Part shown: positions 36,001-44,748 of the stretch, one piece after another | Position numbering within the stretch: the stretch's first letter is position 1 | Layout: each line of letters begins with the position of its first letter | Notes under the pieces: model-generated | What the model saw: the letters and a program-made list of their open reading frames with translations, nothing else | What the model was told of the DNA's origin: nothing | Databases searched by the model: none | Program-made: the position numbers and the translations under genes | From: Peptoniphilus equinus | Lineage (GTDB): Bacteria; Bacillota; Clostridia; Tissierellales; Peptoniphilaceae | NCBI RefSeq assembly: GCF_027921445.1 | Contig: NZ_CP115667.1 | Span: 1,178,001-1,242,000 of the forward strand | DNA: 64,000 nt | Direction: 5' to 3'

Positions 36001-39000
36001 AAAGATCCAATTTGCCTTTGATTTCGTCTTCTGTGGCTTGTTTATCGTAGTCTGGGGTCACGGCACCGGTTGCACTTGGATCGTACTTGGTGTTGTCCGG
36101 TTGTGCGTTTGGTGTGACGGTGACTTTGACTTCGTCGCTGGTGCCGTCTGGATAGGTCACGGTGACGGTGGCTTCTCCGGCGGTCCCTGCCTCTGGAATG
36201 TCACTGACGCTCACGCTAAAGTTTGGATCGTTTTGCACGTCTTCTGGAATGCTTGAAAGATCGACTTTGGCTTTGACGTCGTCGTCGGTGGCTTGTTTAT
36301 CGTAGTCTGGGGTCACGGCACCGGTTGCACTTGGATCGTACTTGGTGTTGTCCGGTTGTGCGTTTGGTGTGACGGTGACTTTGACTTCGTCGCTGGTGCC
36401 GTCTGGATAGGTCACGGTGACGGTGGCTTCTCCGGCGGTCCCTGCCTCTGGAATGTCACTGACGCTCACGCTAAAGTTTGGATCGTTTTGCACGTCTTCT
36501 GGAATGCTTGAAAGATCCAATTTGCCTTTGATTTCGTCTTCTGTGGCTTTCTTATCGTAGTCTGGAGTCACGGCACCGGTCGCACTTGGATCATATTTTG
36601 CGTTGTCCGGTTGAGCTTTCGGTGTGACGGTGACTTTGACTTCGTCGCTGGTGCCGTCTGGATAGGTCACGGTTACCGTGGCTTCTCCGGCAGTCCCTGC
36701 CTCTGGAATGTCACTCACTTCGACTTTGAAGTTTGGATCGTTTTGCACGTCTTCTGGAATGCTTGAAAGATCGACTTTGGCTTTGACGTCGTCGTCGGTG
36801 GCTTGTTTATCGTAGTCTGGAGTCACGGCACCGGTCGCACTTGGATCATATTTTGCGTTGTCCGGTTGTGCGTTCGGTGTGACGGTGACTTTGACTTCGT
36901 CGCTGGTTCCGTCTGGATAGGTCACGGTGACGGTGGCTTCTCCGGCGGTCCCTGCCTCTGGAATGTCACTCACTTCGACTTTGAAGTTTGGATCGTTTTG
37001 AACGTCTTCTGGAATGCTTGAAAGATCCAATTTGCCTTTGATTTCGTCTTCTGTGGCTTTCTTATCGTAGTCTGGAGTCACGGCACCGGTCGCACTTGGA
37101 TCATATTTTGCGTTGTCCGGTTGAGCTTTCGGTGTGACGGTGACTTTGACTTCGTCGCTGGTGCCGTCTGGATAGGTCACGGTGACGGTGGCTTCTCCGG
37201 CGGTCCCTGCGTCTGGAATGTCACTGACGCTCACGCTAAAGTTTGGATCGTTTTGCACGTCTTCTGGAATGCTTGAGAGATCGACTTTGGCTTTGACGTC
37301 GTCGTCGGTGGCTTTTTTATCGTAGTCTGGAGTCACGGCACCGGTTGCACTTGGATCGTACTTGGTGTTGTCCGGTTGTGCGTTTGGTGTGACGGTGACT
37401 TTGACTTCGTCGCTGGTGCCGTCTGGATAGGTCACGGTGACGGTGGCTTCTCCGGCGGTCCCTGCCTCTGGAATGTCACTGACGCTCACGCTAAAGTTTG
37501 GATCGTTTTGCACGTCTTCTGGAATGCTTGAGAGATCGACTTTGGCTTTGACGTCGTCGTCGGTGGCTTTTTTATCGTAGTCTGGGGTCACGGCACCGGT
37601 TGCACTTGGATCGTACTTGGTGTTGTCCGGTTGTGCGTTTGGTGTGACGGTGACTTTGACTTCGTCGCTGGTGCCGTCTGGATAGGTCACGGTGACGGTG
37701 GCTTCTCCGGCGGTCCCTGCGTCTGGAATGTCACTGACGCTCACGCTAAAGTTTGGATCGTTTTGCACGTCTTCTGGAATGCTTGAGAGATCGACTTTGG
37801 CTTTGACGTCGTCGTCGGTGGCTTGTTTATCGTAGTCTGGGGTCACGGCACCGGTTGCACTTGGATCGTACTTGGTGTTGTCCGGTTGTGCGTTTGGTGT
37901 GACGGTGACTTTGACTTCGTCGCTGGTGCCGTCTGGATAGGTCACGGTGACGGTGGCTTCTCCGGCGGTCCCTGCGTCTGGAATGTCACTGACGCTCACG
38001 CTAAAGTTTGGATCGTTTTGCACGTCTTCTGGAATGCTTGAGAGATCGACTTTGGCTTTGACGTCGTCGTCGGTGGCTTTTTTATCGTAGTCTGGGGTCA
38101 CGGCACCGGTTGCACTTGGATCGTACTTGGTGTTGTCCGGTTGTGCGTTTGGTGTGACGGTGACTTTGACTTCGTCGCTGGTGCCGTCTGGATAGGTCAC
38201 GGTGACGGTGGCTTCTCCGGCGGTCCCTGCGTCTGGAATGTCACTGACGCTCACGCTAAAGTTTGGATCGTTTTGCACGTCTTCTGGAATGCTTGAGAGA
38301 TCGACTTTGGCTTTGACTTCGTCGTCGGTGGCTTTTTTATCGTAGTCTGGGGTCACGGCACCGGTTGCACTTGGATCGTACTTGGTGTTGTCATCGACAA
38401 CTTTCGGGTTTTGATCCTCATCATCTGGGATGCCGTCGCCATCGTCGTCGTCATCGGTCACATCTGGTGTGCCGTCCTTATCGGTGTCACGTTGTACGGT
38501 GACGGATACGGTGGCTTCTTTGGTTTCCTCGCCGTTTTCTACGGTGACTGGGACGCTGATGACGCGGCTTTCTTCGCTGTCGTCGGTCCAATCGGTCACG
38601 ACTGGGGTCCCGGTGAGGTTGCCGTTACCATCGACGTTCAGTCCATTGGTTTCGGTGCCGGTGATGGTGGAGCCTGCTTTGTTGACGCTCACGACTTTGG
38701 TGCCTTCTGGTACGGCTTGGCCTTCTTGGGCGTTGGCCGGTGTGGTGGCGACACTCAGTTCGTCAGCGACTTTTGGTTGGTCGTCCTCGTCATCTGGGAT
38801 GCCGTCGCCATCGTCGTCGTCATCGGTCACATCTGGTGTGCCGTCCTTATCGGTGTCACGTTGTACGGTGATGGTGACTTCTTCGGTATCTTCTTCCCCG
38901 TTGTTAGTACCTTTTACGGTTAAGGTGATGGTTTTGGTTTCATCGTCGCCCCAGTCCGCCACACTTGGCGTACCGGTGAGAGATCCGGCTTCGGTGATTG

Positions 39001-41014
39001 TGAAATTGTCATCACCCTCCACGGAATATACGGTGTTCTCTTTATTTGCCGTGAAAGTAATCGGATCAATGCCCTTGCCCTCCACGACAGTGGCGTCACC
39101 GCTCTTTTGGATGGCCAACGGTTCGGCTTTTCCTACGGTCACGGTGGTGTCGGAGATGGCAAAGCTTGAGGTGCCGTCCGGCGAGTAAGCCACGATGACC
39201 ACTTTGTCCCCGTCGGCAAAGGTGTTCGGTGCCACATCAATGGTGAACTCGCCACTGTCCAATTTGTCGGCCGGAATGGTGGTTTCGGCTTTAACCTCTT
39301 TATCCGTGTAGTCGGTCACACCCTCTTCGTATTTGTAGGCACGTACAATAACATTCGCCGCATCACCATTGGTGGTGGTCAAGACTACCGTCGGATCTGC
39401 CGGCGAATTGTACTTGGTTTTCTCTACTGTCCCTGTGATTTGTGCCTGATCACCTTCTTCAAAGCTTGTGGTGGTGACGACAGGTTTTGTCACGATGTAG
39501 GACTTGGCATCGGTGAGTTTGGTGTTGTCCTCAAATTCCTGTCCATCCGGCACGCCGTCGCCGTCGGTATCGACGAGGAATTTGTTGGAGCCGATTTCAT
39601 CTTCCACAAAGTCGTAGAGACCGTCCTTGTCGATATCCAACACTTGAAGATAAGAGTTGGAATAGGAGTTGAGGATTCGCTTGTTCGGCTTGCCGCCGTC
39701 CGGTTTATTAATATTCGGGAACGAATTGACTTGATTTAAGAAGTCGGCGGTTTGCCAGGATTCAAAAATCAACTGAGAATCATTGGTCGTGATGTACTCA
39801 TTTAACGCTTCGGCAAACTCCAGGTTGGTGACCTCCGGCTTGAGGCCGTAGCGAATGGTGTAGTTTCGGGATTGACCCAACGCACCATAGAAGACCTTGC
39901 TGTCCAGCTCGCTGCGGACGGCGTCACGCTTCGTGGTAGTGTCCTCAAAAAGGATGGAAATCTGCGGCGTGTCGGCGGTGGTGATAAAGCCGTTCTTTGC
40001 AGAATCGACGACCAGTTGAATCTGGCGGTCCTTTTCAGCGTACATCTTGCCCTGTTCATCGGACGAACCCAGGTAGACATTGTCGAGGTCGATGTATTGG
40101 AGCAAAGCCTCCGGAATCTGTTCGTTGATGTAAAGCACCCAAGCAGAGTTGGCTTGGAGGAAGTTTTGGTTCGGCTTAAAGGAGACGGTGGATACGATCT
40201 GTTTATTGACCGCATCGTAAGTGACTTTCTTGCCAAATTTACCTTCCGACCAGCCGCCATCTCTGGACTTCGTTCCATCGCTTTGGGTTAAAGGATTGGC
40301 TCCGGTCATCAGATAGTTTTCATTTTCCGTGCCTGTGTTGGTCGGTTCGGCCGGGTGATTCGCGTTGTCGCTTAAAATAAATCCGGTATCGTTGCCGTTG
40401 ACATCGGCGATATTTTGAGAGTCGACCCAGCGAGTGGAGAACGCGATCTTATCTCGGTCAAGACCTAAGCTTTCCAAAGTTTGTCCGTCTTTGAGTGTGA
40501 TGATGACGTCATGATTGGTGACGAGTCCGATAGCCCCAGAATTAAAAGTCTTTGCGTTGATGGGCACTTTCCACAGGGCGCCGTCAGCTTCTTTTTCGAA
40601 CTGTACGCCGTTCACAGAGACGGATTCAATGTTTTGGAAAAATTCCTCTCTGTAGAAGGAAAGTAAATAGCGTCCGTTGTATGGCCCTTGGTCGGTGCCG
40701 CCCCAGCCTGTAGATCTATTCGCCCATTTTGATACAGCTAGATGGATGCCTTGATTGTCGACGCGGTCAAATTCTGTGACGGCGTAGCGCAGCGGACCGG
40801 GTGCCTCGCCGTTGAGTTGATAGTGAACGGTGTTGTCCATGCCCCGAGCTGCGGTTGATACATCAGCGGCAAAGACGTAGCTTGCCGGCGTCAGAATGCA
40901 CTGACCGAGCAGGCAGGACACTAATCCGATGCTTAATTTGCGCATCCCCCACTTGGGGCGTCGTGTCGCGGATTTATTTCGTTTGTCTGCTATAATTTTT
41001 TTGAAAAATTCCAC
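30020..41014 (-). CDS. giant Rib-repeat surface protein with YSIRK-like signal and SLH anchor
   Basis: 3664 residues, very acidic. The GTG start at 41014 follows AGGAGG by five bases. Residues about 1-50 are a long signal with a YSIRK-like motif (WGMRKLSIGLVS). Residues 51-450 are unique and match nothing I recognise. Three Asp-rich TSP3-like calcium segments (near 457-490, 720-750 and 842-872; DTDGDGVPDG, DDGDGIPDD) flank Ig-like parts. Residues 876-3085 are 26 Rib-like repeats of 85 residues; 3086-3408 are four related repeats of 83 residues. After a Pro/Asp linker, SLH domains fill 3455-3664 (NGYPDETVRPDGNMTRAEA, GYPDGSFHPNAPITRAEF, GYPDGTFKPDNNITRAEA). No LPXTG motif exists, so anchoring is presumably to a secondary wall polymer. 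Likely a long stalk-like adhesin. Confidence 0.93.
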   Translation of the reverse strand: MEFFKKIIADKRNKSATRRPKWGMRKLSIGLVSCLLGQCILTPASYVFAADVSTAARGMDNTVHYQLNGEAPGPLRYAVTEFDRVDNQGIHLAVSKWANRSTGWGGTDQGPYNGRYLLSFYREEFFQNIESVSVNGVQFEKEADGALWKVPINAKTFNSGAIGLVTNHDVIITLKDGQTLESLGLDRDKIAFSTRWVDSQNIADVNGNDTGFILSDNANHPAEPTNTGTENENYLMTGANPLTQSDGTKSRDGGWSEGKFGKKVTYDAVNKQIVSTVSFKPNQNFLQANSAWVLYINEQIPEALLQYIDLDNVYLGSSDEQGKMYAEKDRQIQLVVDSAKNGFITTADTPQISILFEDTTTKRDAVRSELDSKVFYGALGQSRNYTIRYGLKPEVTNLEFAEALNEYITTNDSQLIFESWQTADFLNQVNSFPNINKPDGGKPNKRILNSYSNSYLQVLDIDKDGLYDFVEDEIGSNKFLVDTDGDGVPDGQEFEDNTKLTDAKSYIVTKPVVTTTSFEEGDQAQITGTVEKTKYNSPADPTVVLTTTNGDAANVIVRAYKYEEGVTDYTDKEVKAETTIPADKLDSGEFTIDVAPNTFADGDKVVIVAYSPDGTSSFAISDTTVTVGKAEPLAIQKSGDATVVEGKGIDPITFTANKENTVYSVEGDDNFTITEAGSLTGTPSVADWGDDETKTITLTVKGTNNGEEDTEEVTITVQRDTDKDGTPDVTDDDDDGDGIPDDEDDQPKVADELSVATTPANAQEGQAVPEGTKVVSVNKAGSTITGTETNGLNVDGNGNLTGTPVVTDWTDDSEESRVISVPVTVENGEETKEATVSVTVQRDTDKDGTPDVTDDDDDGDGIPDDEDQNPKVVDDNTKYDPSATGAVTPDYDKKATDDEVKAKVDLSSIPEDVQNDPNFSVSVSDIPDAGTAGEATVTVTYPDGTSDEVKVTVTPNAQPDNTKYDPSATGAVTPDYDKKATDDDVKAKVDLSSIPEDVQNDPNFSVSVSDIPDAGTAGEATVTVTYPDGTSDEVKVTVTPNAQPDNTKYDPSATGAVTPDYDKQATDDDVKAKVDLSSIPEDVQNDPNFSVSVSDIPDAGTAGEATVTVTYPDGTSDEVKVTVTPNAQPDNTKYDPSATGAVTPDYDKKATDDDVKAKVDLSSIPEDVQNDPNFSVSVSDIPEAGTAGEATVTVTYPDGTSDEVKVTVTPNAQPDNTKYDPSATGAVTPDYDKKATDDDVKAKVDLSSIPEDVQNDPNFSVSVSDIPDAGTAGEATVTVTYPDGTSDEVKVTVTPKAQPDNAKYDPSATGAVTPDYDKKATEDEIKGKLDLSSIPEDVQNDPNFKVEVSDIPEAGTAGEATVTVTYPDGTSDEVKVTVTPNAQPDNAKYDPSATGAVTPDYDKQATDDDVKAKVDLSSIPEDVQNDPNFKVEVSDIPEAGTAGEATVTVTYPDGTSDEVKVTVTPKAQPDNAKYDPSATGAVTPDYDKKATEDEIKGKLDLSSIPEDVQNDPNFSVSVSDIPEAGTAGEATVTVTYPDGTSDEVKVTVTPNAQPDNTKYDPSATGAVTPDYDKQATDDDVKAKVDLSSIPEDVQNDPNFSVSVSDIPEAGTAGEATVTVTYPDGTSDEVKVTVTPNAQPDNTKYDPSATGAVTPDYDKQATEDEIKGKLDLSSIPEDVQNDPNFSVSVSDIPEAGTAGEATVTVTYPDGTSDEVKVTVTPNAQPDNTKYDPSATGAVTPDYDKKATDDDVKAKVDLSSIPEDVQNDPNFSVSVSDIPDAGTAGEATVTVTYPDGTSDEVKVTVTPKAQPDNAKYDPSATGAVTPDYDKKATEDEIKGKLDLSSIPEDVQNDPNFKVEVSDIPEAGTAGEATVTVTYPDGTSDEVKVTVTPKAQPDNAKYDPSATGAVTPDYDKKATEDEIKGKLDLSSIPEDVQNDPNFKVEVSDIPEAGTAGEATVTVTYPDGTSDEVKVTVTPNAQPDNAKYDPSATGAVTPDYDKKATDDDVKAKVDLSSIPEDVQNDPNFKVEVSDIPEAGTAGEATVTVTYPDGTSDEVKVTVTPKAQPDNAKYDPSATGAVTPDYDKKATDDEIKGKLDLSSIPEDVQNDPNFSVSVSDIPEAGTAGEATVTVTYPDGTSDEVKVTVTPNAQPDNTKYDPSATGAVTPDYDKQATDDDVKAKVDLSSIPEDVQNDPNFSVSVSDIPEAGTAGEATVTVTYPDGTSDEVKVTVTPKAQPDNAKYDPSATGAVTPDYDKQATDDDVKAKVDLSSIPEDVQNDPNFSVSVSDIPEAGTAGEATVTVTYPDGTSDEVKVTVTPKAQPDNAKYDPSATGAVTPDYDKKATDDEVKAKVDLSSIPEDVQNDPNFKVEVSDIPEAGTAGEATVTVTYPDGTSDEVKVTVTPNAQPDNTKYDPSATGAVTPDYDKQATDDDVKAKVDLSSIPEDVQNDPNFSVSVSDIPDAGTAGEATVTVTYPDGTSDEVKVTVTPNAQPDNTKYDPSATGAVTPDYDKQATDDDVKAKVDLSSIPEDVQNDPNFSVSVSDIPDAGTAGEATVTVTYPDGTSDEVKVTVTPNAQPDNTKYDPSATGAVTPDYDKQATDDDVKAKVDLSSIPEDVQNDPNFSVSVSDIPEAGTAGEATVTVTYPDGTSDEVKVTVTPNAQPDNTKYDPSATGAVTPDYDKQATDDEVKAKVDLSSIPEDVQNDPNFSVSVSDIPEAGTAGEATVTVTYPDGTSDEVKVTVTPNAQPDNTKYDPSATGAVTPDYDKQATDDEVKAKVDLSSIPEDVQNDPNFSVSVSDIPEAGTAGEATVTVTYPDGTSDEVKVTVTPNAQPDNTKYDPSATGAVTPDYDKKATDDDVKAKVDLSSIPEDVQNDPNFSVSVSDIPDAGTAGEATVTVTYPDGTSDEVKVTVTPNAQPDNTKYDPSATGAVTPDYDKKATDDEVKAKVDLSSIPEDVQNDPNFSVSVSDIPEAGTAGEATVTVTYPDGTSDEVKVTVTPNAQPDNTKYDPSATGAVTPDYDKKATDDEVKAKVDLSSIPEDVQNDPNFSVSVSDIPEAGTAGEATVTVTYPDGTSDEVKVTVTPNAQPISDKYDPTGGTVTPQAGQTPSEDDIKGAVNTDGIPAGDIQSIDVDGNVPTEDGDVTVTVTYTDGSEDQVTVHVDYQDPIVEDDLSDKYDPTGGTVTPQAGQTPSEDDIKGAVNTDGIPAGDIQSIDVDGNVPTEDGDVAVIVTYTDGSEDQVTVHVDYQDPIVEDDLSDKYDPTGGTVTPQAGQTPSEDDIKGAVNTDGIPAGDIQSIDVDGNVPTEDGDVAVIVTYVDGSEDQVTIHVDYQDPIVEDDLSDKYDPTGGTVTPQAGQTPSEDDIKGAVNTDGIPAGDIQSIDVDGNVPTEDGDVTVIVTYVDGSQDVVIVHVDYDNYDPTPVPHWDDDDDTPIFPWIVVGPQPTPAAPAEEVVTPQEEIDVHIAYINGYPDETVRPDGNMTRAEAAAMLARLKGYTMTNDAAPNFTDTPSDWYNTAINAVVEHGLMNGYPDGSFHPNAPITRAEFAKMIQSIDQANSGDAPFADVENHWGEAAIDQAYGNDRIAGYPDGTFKPDNNITRAEAAKMLNSLFDRMVRARGLEDVLADIRKFTDLDESHWGYYDMVEATNTHSFIRIDQAGIEELWKVIMNRK
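30791..31759 (-). repeat. four tandem 249-bp repeats in the giant surface protein
   Basis: Each encodes 83 residues starting SDKYDPTGGTVTPQAG and ending DYQDPIVEDDL; the fourth is cut to 74 residues and diverges at its end. Copies are almost identical; differences are few (for example VTVTY, VIVTY and TDGS, VDGS). They resemble the 85-residue type in plan (KYDP start, DG turn, VTVHV end). Confidence 0.93.
31760..38389 (-). repeat. 26 tandem 255-bp repeats in the giant surface protein
   Basis: 6630 bp equals exactly 26 units of 255 bp, each 85 codons (NTKYDPSATGAVTPDYDK at the start, VTVTPNAQPD at the end). No unit has an insertion or deletion. Units differ at a few linked blocks: KK or KQ before AT, DDDVKAKV, DDEVKAKV or E/D-DEIKGKL, SVSV or KVEV, DAG or EAG, and the junction NAQPDNTK or KAQPDNAK. 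The blocks are shuffled between units. Confidence 0.96.
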
Positions 41015-41254
41015 ATATACCTCCTTAATCTTCTTAAACCGCCATCACGCCAGCCGGCGTCGCTGTGTGACGTCGCTGTCCGGGCGGTTGGTTTCTTTTT
41101 TCTTCGTAGCTTCAAGCTATTTTGCAGTGTTTCGGTATAGAATCGTGATGAAAGAACGACGTTATACAGCGAATCCTGCGCCGGGTTATCCCCCGTGTGT
41201 TCCCTTGACTTTGCCTGTAGATCCTCCCTTTCATGTACATGATGGTTATACTAT

Positions 41255-41260
41255 ATTATA
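41255..41260 (-). promoter_or_regulatory. probable -10 box of the surface-protein gene
   Basis: TATAAT on the minus strand in an AT-rich patch, about 240 bp before the GTG start. The -35 at 17 bp (AATACA) is weak. Confidence 0.45.
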
Positions 41261-41837
41261 CTACTTTTTCGCCGGCTTGTATTTTTTTTTTTTTCTTGGC
41301 GTTTTTGTAAAATTTTTTTACATCTTCGTTCGTGAGATTGGAAGCGGGTTGCAAAGGGCGGCGGCAGTCGGGTTGAGAAGATGCGAGGAGCGCTACCGCC
41401 GAGAGGTGCGATGTGATTTGAGTTGTGGCGGTCGGTCTGCGGTTGCCTTGAGCCCTGCGATATGATTTTTTTCGATTGGAGAAGGTACGAGGGGTAGCGA
41501 TTGGTGCAATGGTCTTGAGAGTTGCTTCTGTCTTAGCGGTGAGGGTGATGGGTTATCCCTCCTCCGCTTAATCGTCATAAATGTATTCCCTCTCGCATAA
41601 CCCACGAGCCTTTCACTTGCTCCGCAGTGACTGCACCCATCGCACGTGGCGTGGGCGGTACGGCGATGGTCTCAAGCGTTGCGCCCTTCGTGTTATCGCA
41701 ACGTTCCCCCTCGTGAGTGTCTCACCTCGAATCGCGCTTCTCTTATCTTCTCTTTCTTATCACTGTGCACGTTCTCTTATCCCTCGAGCTTCCACGCCGC
41801 TTCCTCAGCACTGACGCCGAGCCGCCACGCAACCGGA

Positions 41838-41865
41838 CATAAAAAAATCCGGCCGAAGCCGGATT
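41838..41865 (-). terminator. intrinsic terminator of secA
   Basis: AATCCGGC/GCCGGATT stem with a TTCG tetraloop, followed by seven T on the minus strand. Confidence 0.95.
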
Positions 41866-41868
41866 GGG

Positions 41869-44604
41869 TTACATAGTTTTGCCGTGGCAGTTTTTATATT
41901 TCTTGCCGCTGCCGCATGGACACGGGTCGTTGCGTCCGATTTTTTTATCTTTTCTCACGAAGGGTTTTTGCTTGCCGTCGTCGGGATTGACGGTTTCCAC
42001 TTCTTTGGCCACGCGCACCCGTGCCACTTTCTCAGGGTTGACGATGTGGAAGAGCATTTTGATGGTGTCTTCTTTGATGGATTCGTTCATGGCTTCGAAC
42101 ATATCGAAGCCTTCCTGTCCGTAGGCCCGCACGGGATCGACCTGACCCACGGCACGAAGTCCGATGCCCTTTCTGAGTTGATCCATCGCGTCGATGTGAT
42201 CCATCCACTTTTGGTCGACGTTTTGGAGCAGTGCCACCCGTTCAATTTCACGGAATTTGTCACTGCCGAACTCCGCTTCTTTGTCGTCATACTTGGCTTT
42301 GGCGAGGTCGCGGATATGGGCTTTTAATGCGTCCGGCTCGTCGCTCACGCCGTCGAGAAAGTCGTCGCTGAAACCGAATTGGTTCATGCCGTAGAGGGTG
42401 AGGCCTTCTCTATCCATGTACTGTTTGTGGTCGTCGTCGACTTTGTGGTAGAAGTCCACGGTCTTGTCGACGAGGTCGTCTATCATGGTGACGATGTCGT
42501 CTTTCAAATCTTCGCCCTCAAGGACTCGGGAGCGCTCGTTATAGATGACTTCCCGCTGTTTGTTCATGACGTCGTCGTATTGGAGGACGTTTTTACGAAT
42601 GGAGAAGTTGTTGCCTTCGACTTTACGCTGTGCGGACTCGATGAGACGGGTGAGGATCTTGGCTTCGATAGGTTCGTCGTCCGGCGTGTCCACCATTTCC
42701 ATGGTGGCTTTAAACCGGTCTCCGGCAAAGAGTCGAATGAGGTCGTCGTCTCCGGAGATGTAGAAGCGGGTTTGTCCGGCGTCCCCTTGACGTCCGGCCC
42801 GGCCACGGAGCTGATTGTCGATCCGTCGGGACTCGTGCCGTTCTGTCCCGATGATGCGAAGTCCCCCTGCCGCGATGACTTTTGCCGCCTCGTCGTCGGT
42901 CTCTGCTTTAAATTTCTTCACCAGATCCTGATACTTTTGACGTGCCGCTAAAATTTCCGTATCGTCGGTGTCGTTGTAGGAGTCGACTTCGTCTAAGAGG
43001 GCTTCTTCCATGCCGTGGCGTTTCAGGTCCTGCTTGGCCATGTATTCGGGATTGCCCCCGAGGACGATGTCCGTACCACGGCCGGCCATGTTGGTGGCGA
43101 TGGTGACGGCGCCGAAGCGGCCGGCTTGGGCGACGATTTCGGATTCCTGCTCGTGTTTCTTGGCGTTCAGCACGTTGTGCTTGATGCCGGCTCGTTTGAG
43201 ATATTTGGAGAGCTCTTCGGATTTTTCAATGGAGATGGTACCGACGAGAACGGGCTGTCCGGTTTCATGAGCCTCGGCGATTTCTCTCGTGACGGCTCTG
43301 AACTTGGCGTCTTCGGTTTTGAAGATGGCGTCGTTGCTGTCCACACGGGCGATAGGTTTGTTCGTTGGGATTTCGACGACGTCGATGTTGTAGATGTCTC
43401 GGAATTCCCCTTCTTCGGTCATGGCTGTCCCGGTCATGCCGGCGAGTTTTTTGTACATTCTGAAGTAGTTTTGGAAGGTGATGGTGGCAAGGGTTTTGCT
43501 TTCCGCTTTTACTTCCAGTCCTTCTTTGGCTTCGATGGCCTGGTGCAGACCTTCGGAGTAGCGGCGCCCGTACATGAGACGGCCGGTGAATTCGTCGACG
43601 ATGATAATTTCACCGTCCTGAACGACGTAGTTGATGTCTTTTTTCATGGTGCCTTGTGCTTTCAAGGCCTGATTGATGTGGTGGGAGAGCTCCATGTTCT
43701 CCAGGTCGGAGAGGTTCTCCACGCCGAAGTAACGTTCGGCTTTTTCGATACCGCGGTCGGTGAGGACGGCGGTCTTGTCTTTTTCGCTGATGACATAGTC
43801 TACGGTTTCGTCTTCAAAGGTGCGGTTGAAGCGTTCCATGTTGGACTCGTCTTCGGATTTGATGCGGTATGAGAGGGAGTTGACAAAGTCCCGGGCTCTC
43901 GTGTAGAGCTCGGTAGACTCGTCGCCGATGCCGGAGATGATCAGCGGCGTACGGGCTTCATCGATGAGGATGGAGTCAACTTCGTCGACGATACAGAAGT
44001 TGAGCTTTCGTTGTACCCGCTCTTTCTTATAGATGACCATGTTGTCTCTGAGGTAGTCGAATCCGAATTCGTTGTTCGTCCCGTATGTGATGTCGCAGGC
44101 ATAGGCGGCCTGACGCTCTTCGTGGTCCATGTCGTGGAGGATACATCCCACGGTGAGTCCCAGGAAGTTATAGACTTTGCCCATCCACTGCTTGTCACGG
44201 TTGGCGAGGTAGTCGTTGACGGTGACGACGTGCACCCCGTCGCCGCTAAGGGCGTTGAGGTAGGTCGGGAGGGTTGCCACCAAGGTTTTCCCTTCCCCTG
44301 TTTTCATCTCGGCAATCCGTCCCTGATGGAGGATGATGCCGCCGATGACTTGGACTCGGAAGTGTTTCATACCGAGCACACGCATGGAGGCTTCCCGGAC
44401 GACGGCAAAGGCCTCCGGCAATAAGTCGTCCAGTGATGTGCCGTTCTTATATCTATCTTTAAATTCTACGGTTTTATGTTTTAATTCCTCATCGCTCAGC
44501 GCCGCCATGGTGCTTTCAAGACTCATGACGCTGTTGACGATAGGATCGATTTTTTTGAGTTCTCTGTCAGAATAACTGCCGAAAACTTTATCAAATAAAC
44601 CCAC
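41869..44604 (-). CDS. secA: preprotein translocase ATPase SecA
   Basis: 911 residues from the GTG at 44604, chosen because AAAGGGTGG lies just upstream and [17 protein letters not shown] is the normal beginning; an upstream ATG at 44649 is less likely. DEAD-type motor motifs: [13 protein letters not shown] (Walker A), [39 protein letters not shown]. It ends with the zinc-binding SEC-C motif [15 protein letters not shown]. It drives export through SecYEG, presumably including the neighbouring giant protein. Only one SecA gene is in view, without an accessory Sec system. Confidence 0.98.
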   Translation of the reverse strand: MGLFDKVFGSYSDRELKKIDPIVNSVMSLESTMAALSDEELKHKTVEFKDRYKNGTSLDDLLPEAFAVVREASMRVLGMKHFRVQVIGGIILHQGRIAEMKTGEGKTLVATLPTYLNALSGDGVHVVTVNDYLANRDKQWMGKVYNFLGLTVGCILHDMDHEERQAAYACDITYGTNNEFGFDYLRDNMVIYKKERVQRKLNFCIVDEVDSILIDEARTPLIISGIGDESTELYTRARDFVNSLSYRIKSEDESNMERFNRTFEDETVDYVISEKDKTAVLTDRGIEKAERYFGVENLSDLENMELSHHINQALKAQGTMKKDINYVVQDGEIIIVDEFTGRLMYGRRYSEGLHQAIEAKEGLEVKAESKTLATITFQNYFRMYKKLAGMTGTAMTEEGEFRDIYNIDVVEIPTNKPIARVDSNDAIFKTEDAKFRAVTREIAEAHETGQPVLVGTISIEKSEELSKYLKRAGIKHNVLNAKKHEQESEIVAQAGRFGAVTIATNMAGRGTDIVLGGNPEYMAKQDLKRHGMEEALLDEVDSYNDTDDTEILAARQKYQDLVKKFKAETDDEAAKVIAAGGLRIIGTERHESRRIDNQLRGRAGRQGDAGQTRFYISGDDDLIRLFAGDRFKATMEMVDTPDDEPIEAKILTRLIESAQRKVEGNNFSIRKNVLQYDDVMNKQREVIYNERSRVLEGEDLKDDIVTMIDDLVDKTVDFYHKVDDDHKQYMDREGLTLYGMNQFGFSDDFLDGVSDEPDALKAHIRDLAKAKYDDKEAEFGSDKFREIERVALLQNVDQKWMDHIDAMDQLRKGIGLRAVGQVDPVRAYGQEGFDMFEAMNESIKEDTIKMLFHIVNPEKVARVRVAKEVETVNPDDGKQKPFVRKDKKIGRNDPCPCGSGKKYKNCHGKTM

Positions 44605-44748
44605 GTTTCCACCCTTTCCAGTTTGTTTTCCATTCTTCATTATAACCATTATCCCTGCAAAAAAACAGCAATTACGTCAATTATCTCCCAACATTATACA
44701 AATTTTAACTTTTCGCCTCACCGCGCCTGCCCTTGCCCTTTTCTGCCC

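Larger units (their letters stand above)
41015..41868. other. 850-bp gene-less stretch between the surface-protein gene and secA
   Basis: No convincing gene is seen. It holds the surface-protein leader (about 240 nt if the -10 at 41255-41260 is real), a run of T's near 41283, and 41320-41830. That last part is G-rich on the plus strand up to about 41560 and pyrimidine-rich after it. ATGGGTTAT and ATAACCCA (about 41550 and 41597) form an inverted pair. The secA terminator closes it. Confidence 0.6.

Noticed and set aside
32723-38041. A series of identical 72-codon plus-strand frames spaced by 255 bp
   Set aside because: They are the antisense reading of the Rib-like repeats; their identity simply mirrors the repeats, and none has its own ribosome-binding site.
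31760-38389. Long regular repeats suggesting a CRISPR-like array
   Set aside because: Units are 255 bp, head to tail without spacers, and code for protein in one frame.
38411-39188. Plus-strand frames of 170 and 252 codons opposite the Asp-rich segments
   Set aside because: Low-complexity Ser/Val-rich antisense of Asp-rich codons; no start signal.
40978-41014. ATG at 41016 as start of the giant surface protein
   Set aside because: It is in another frame and the reading soon stops; the GTG at 41014 is in frame and five bases after AGGAGG.
41393-41605. A 70-codon minus-strand frame in the gap before secA
   Set aside because: No ribosome-binding site, basic low-complexity sequence and no recognisable domain.
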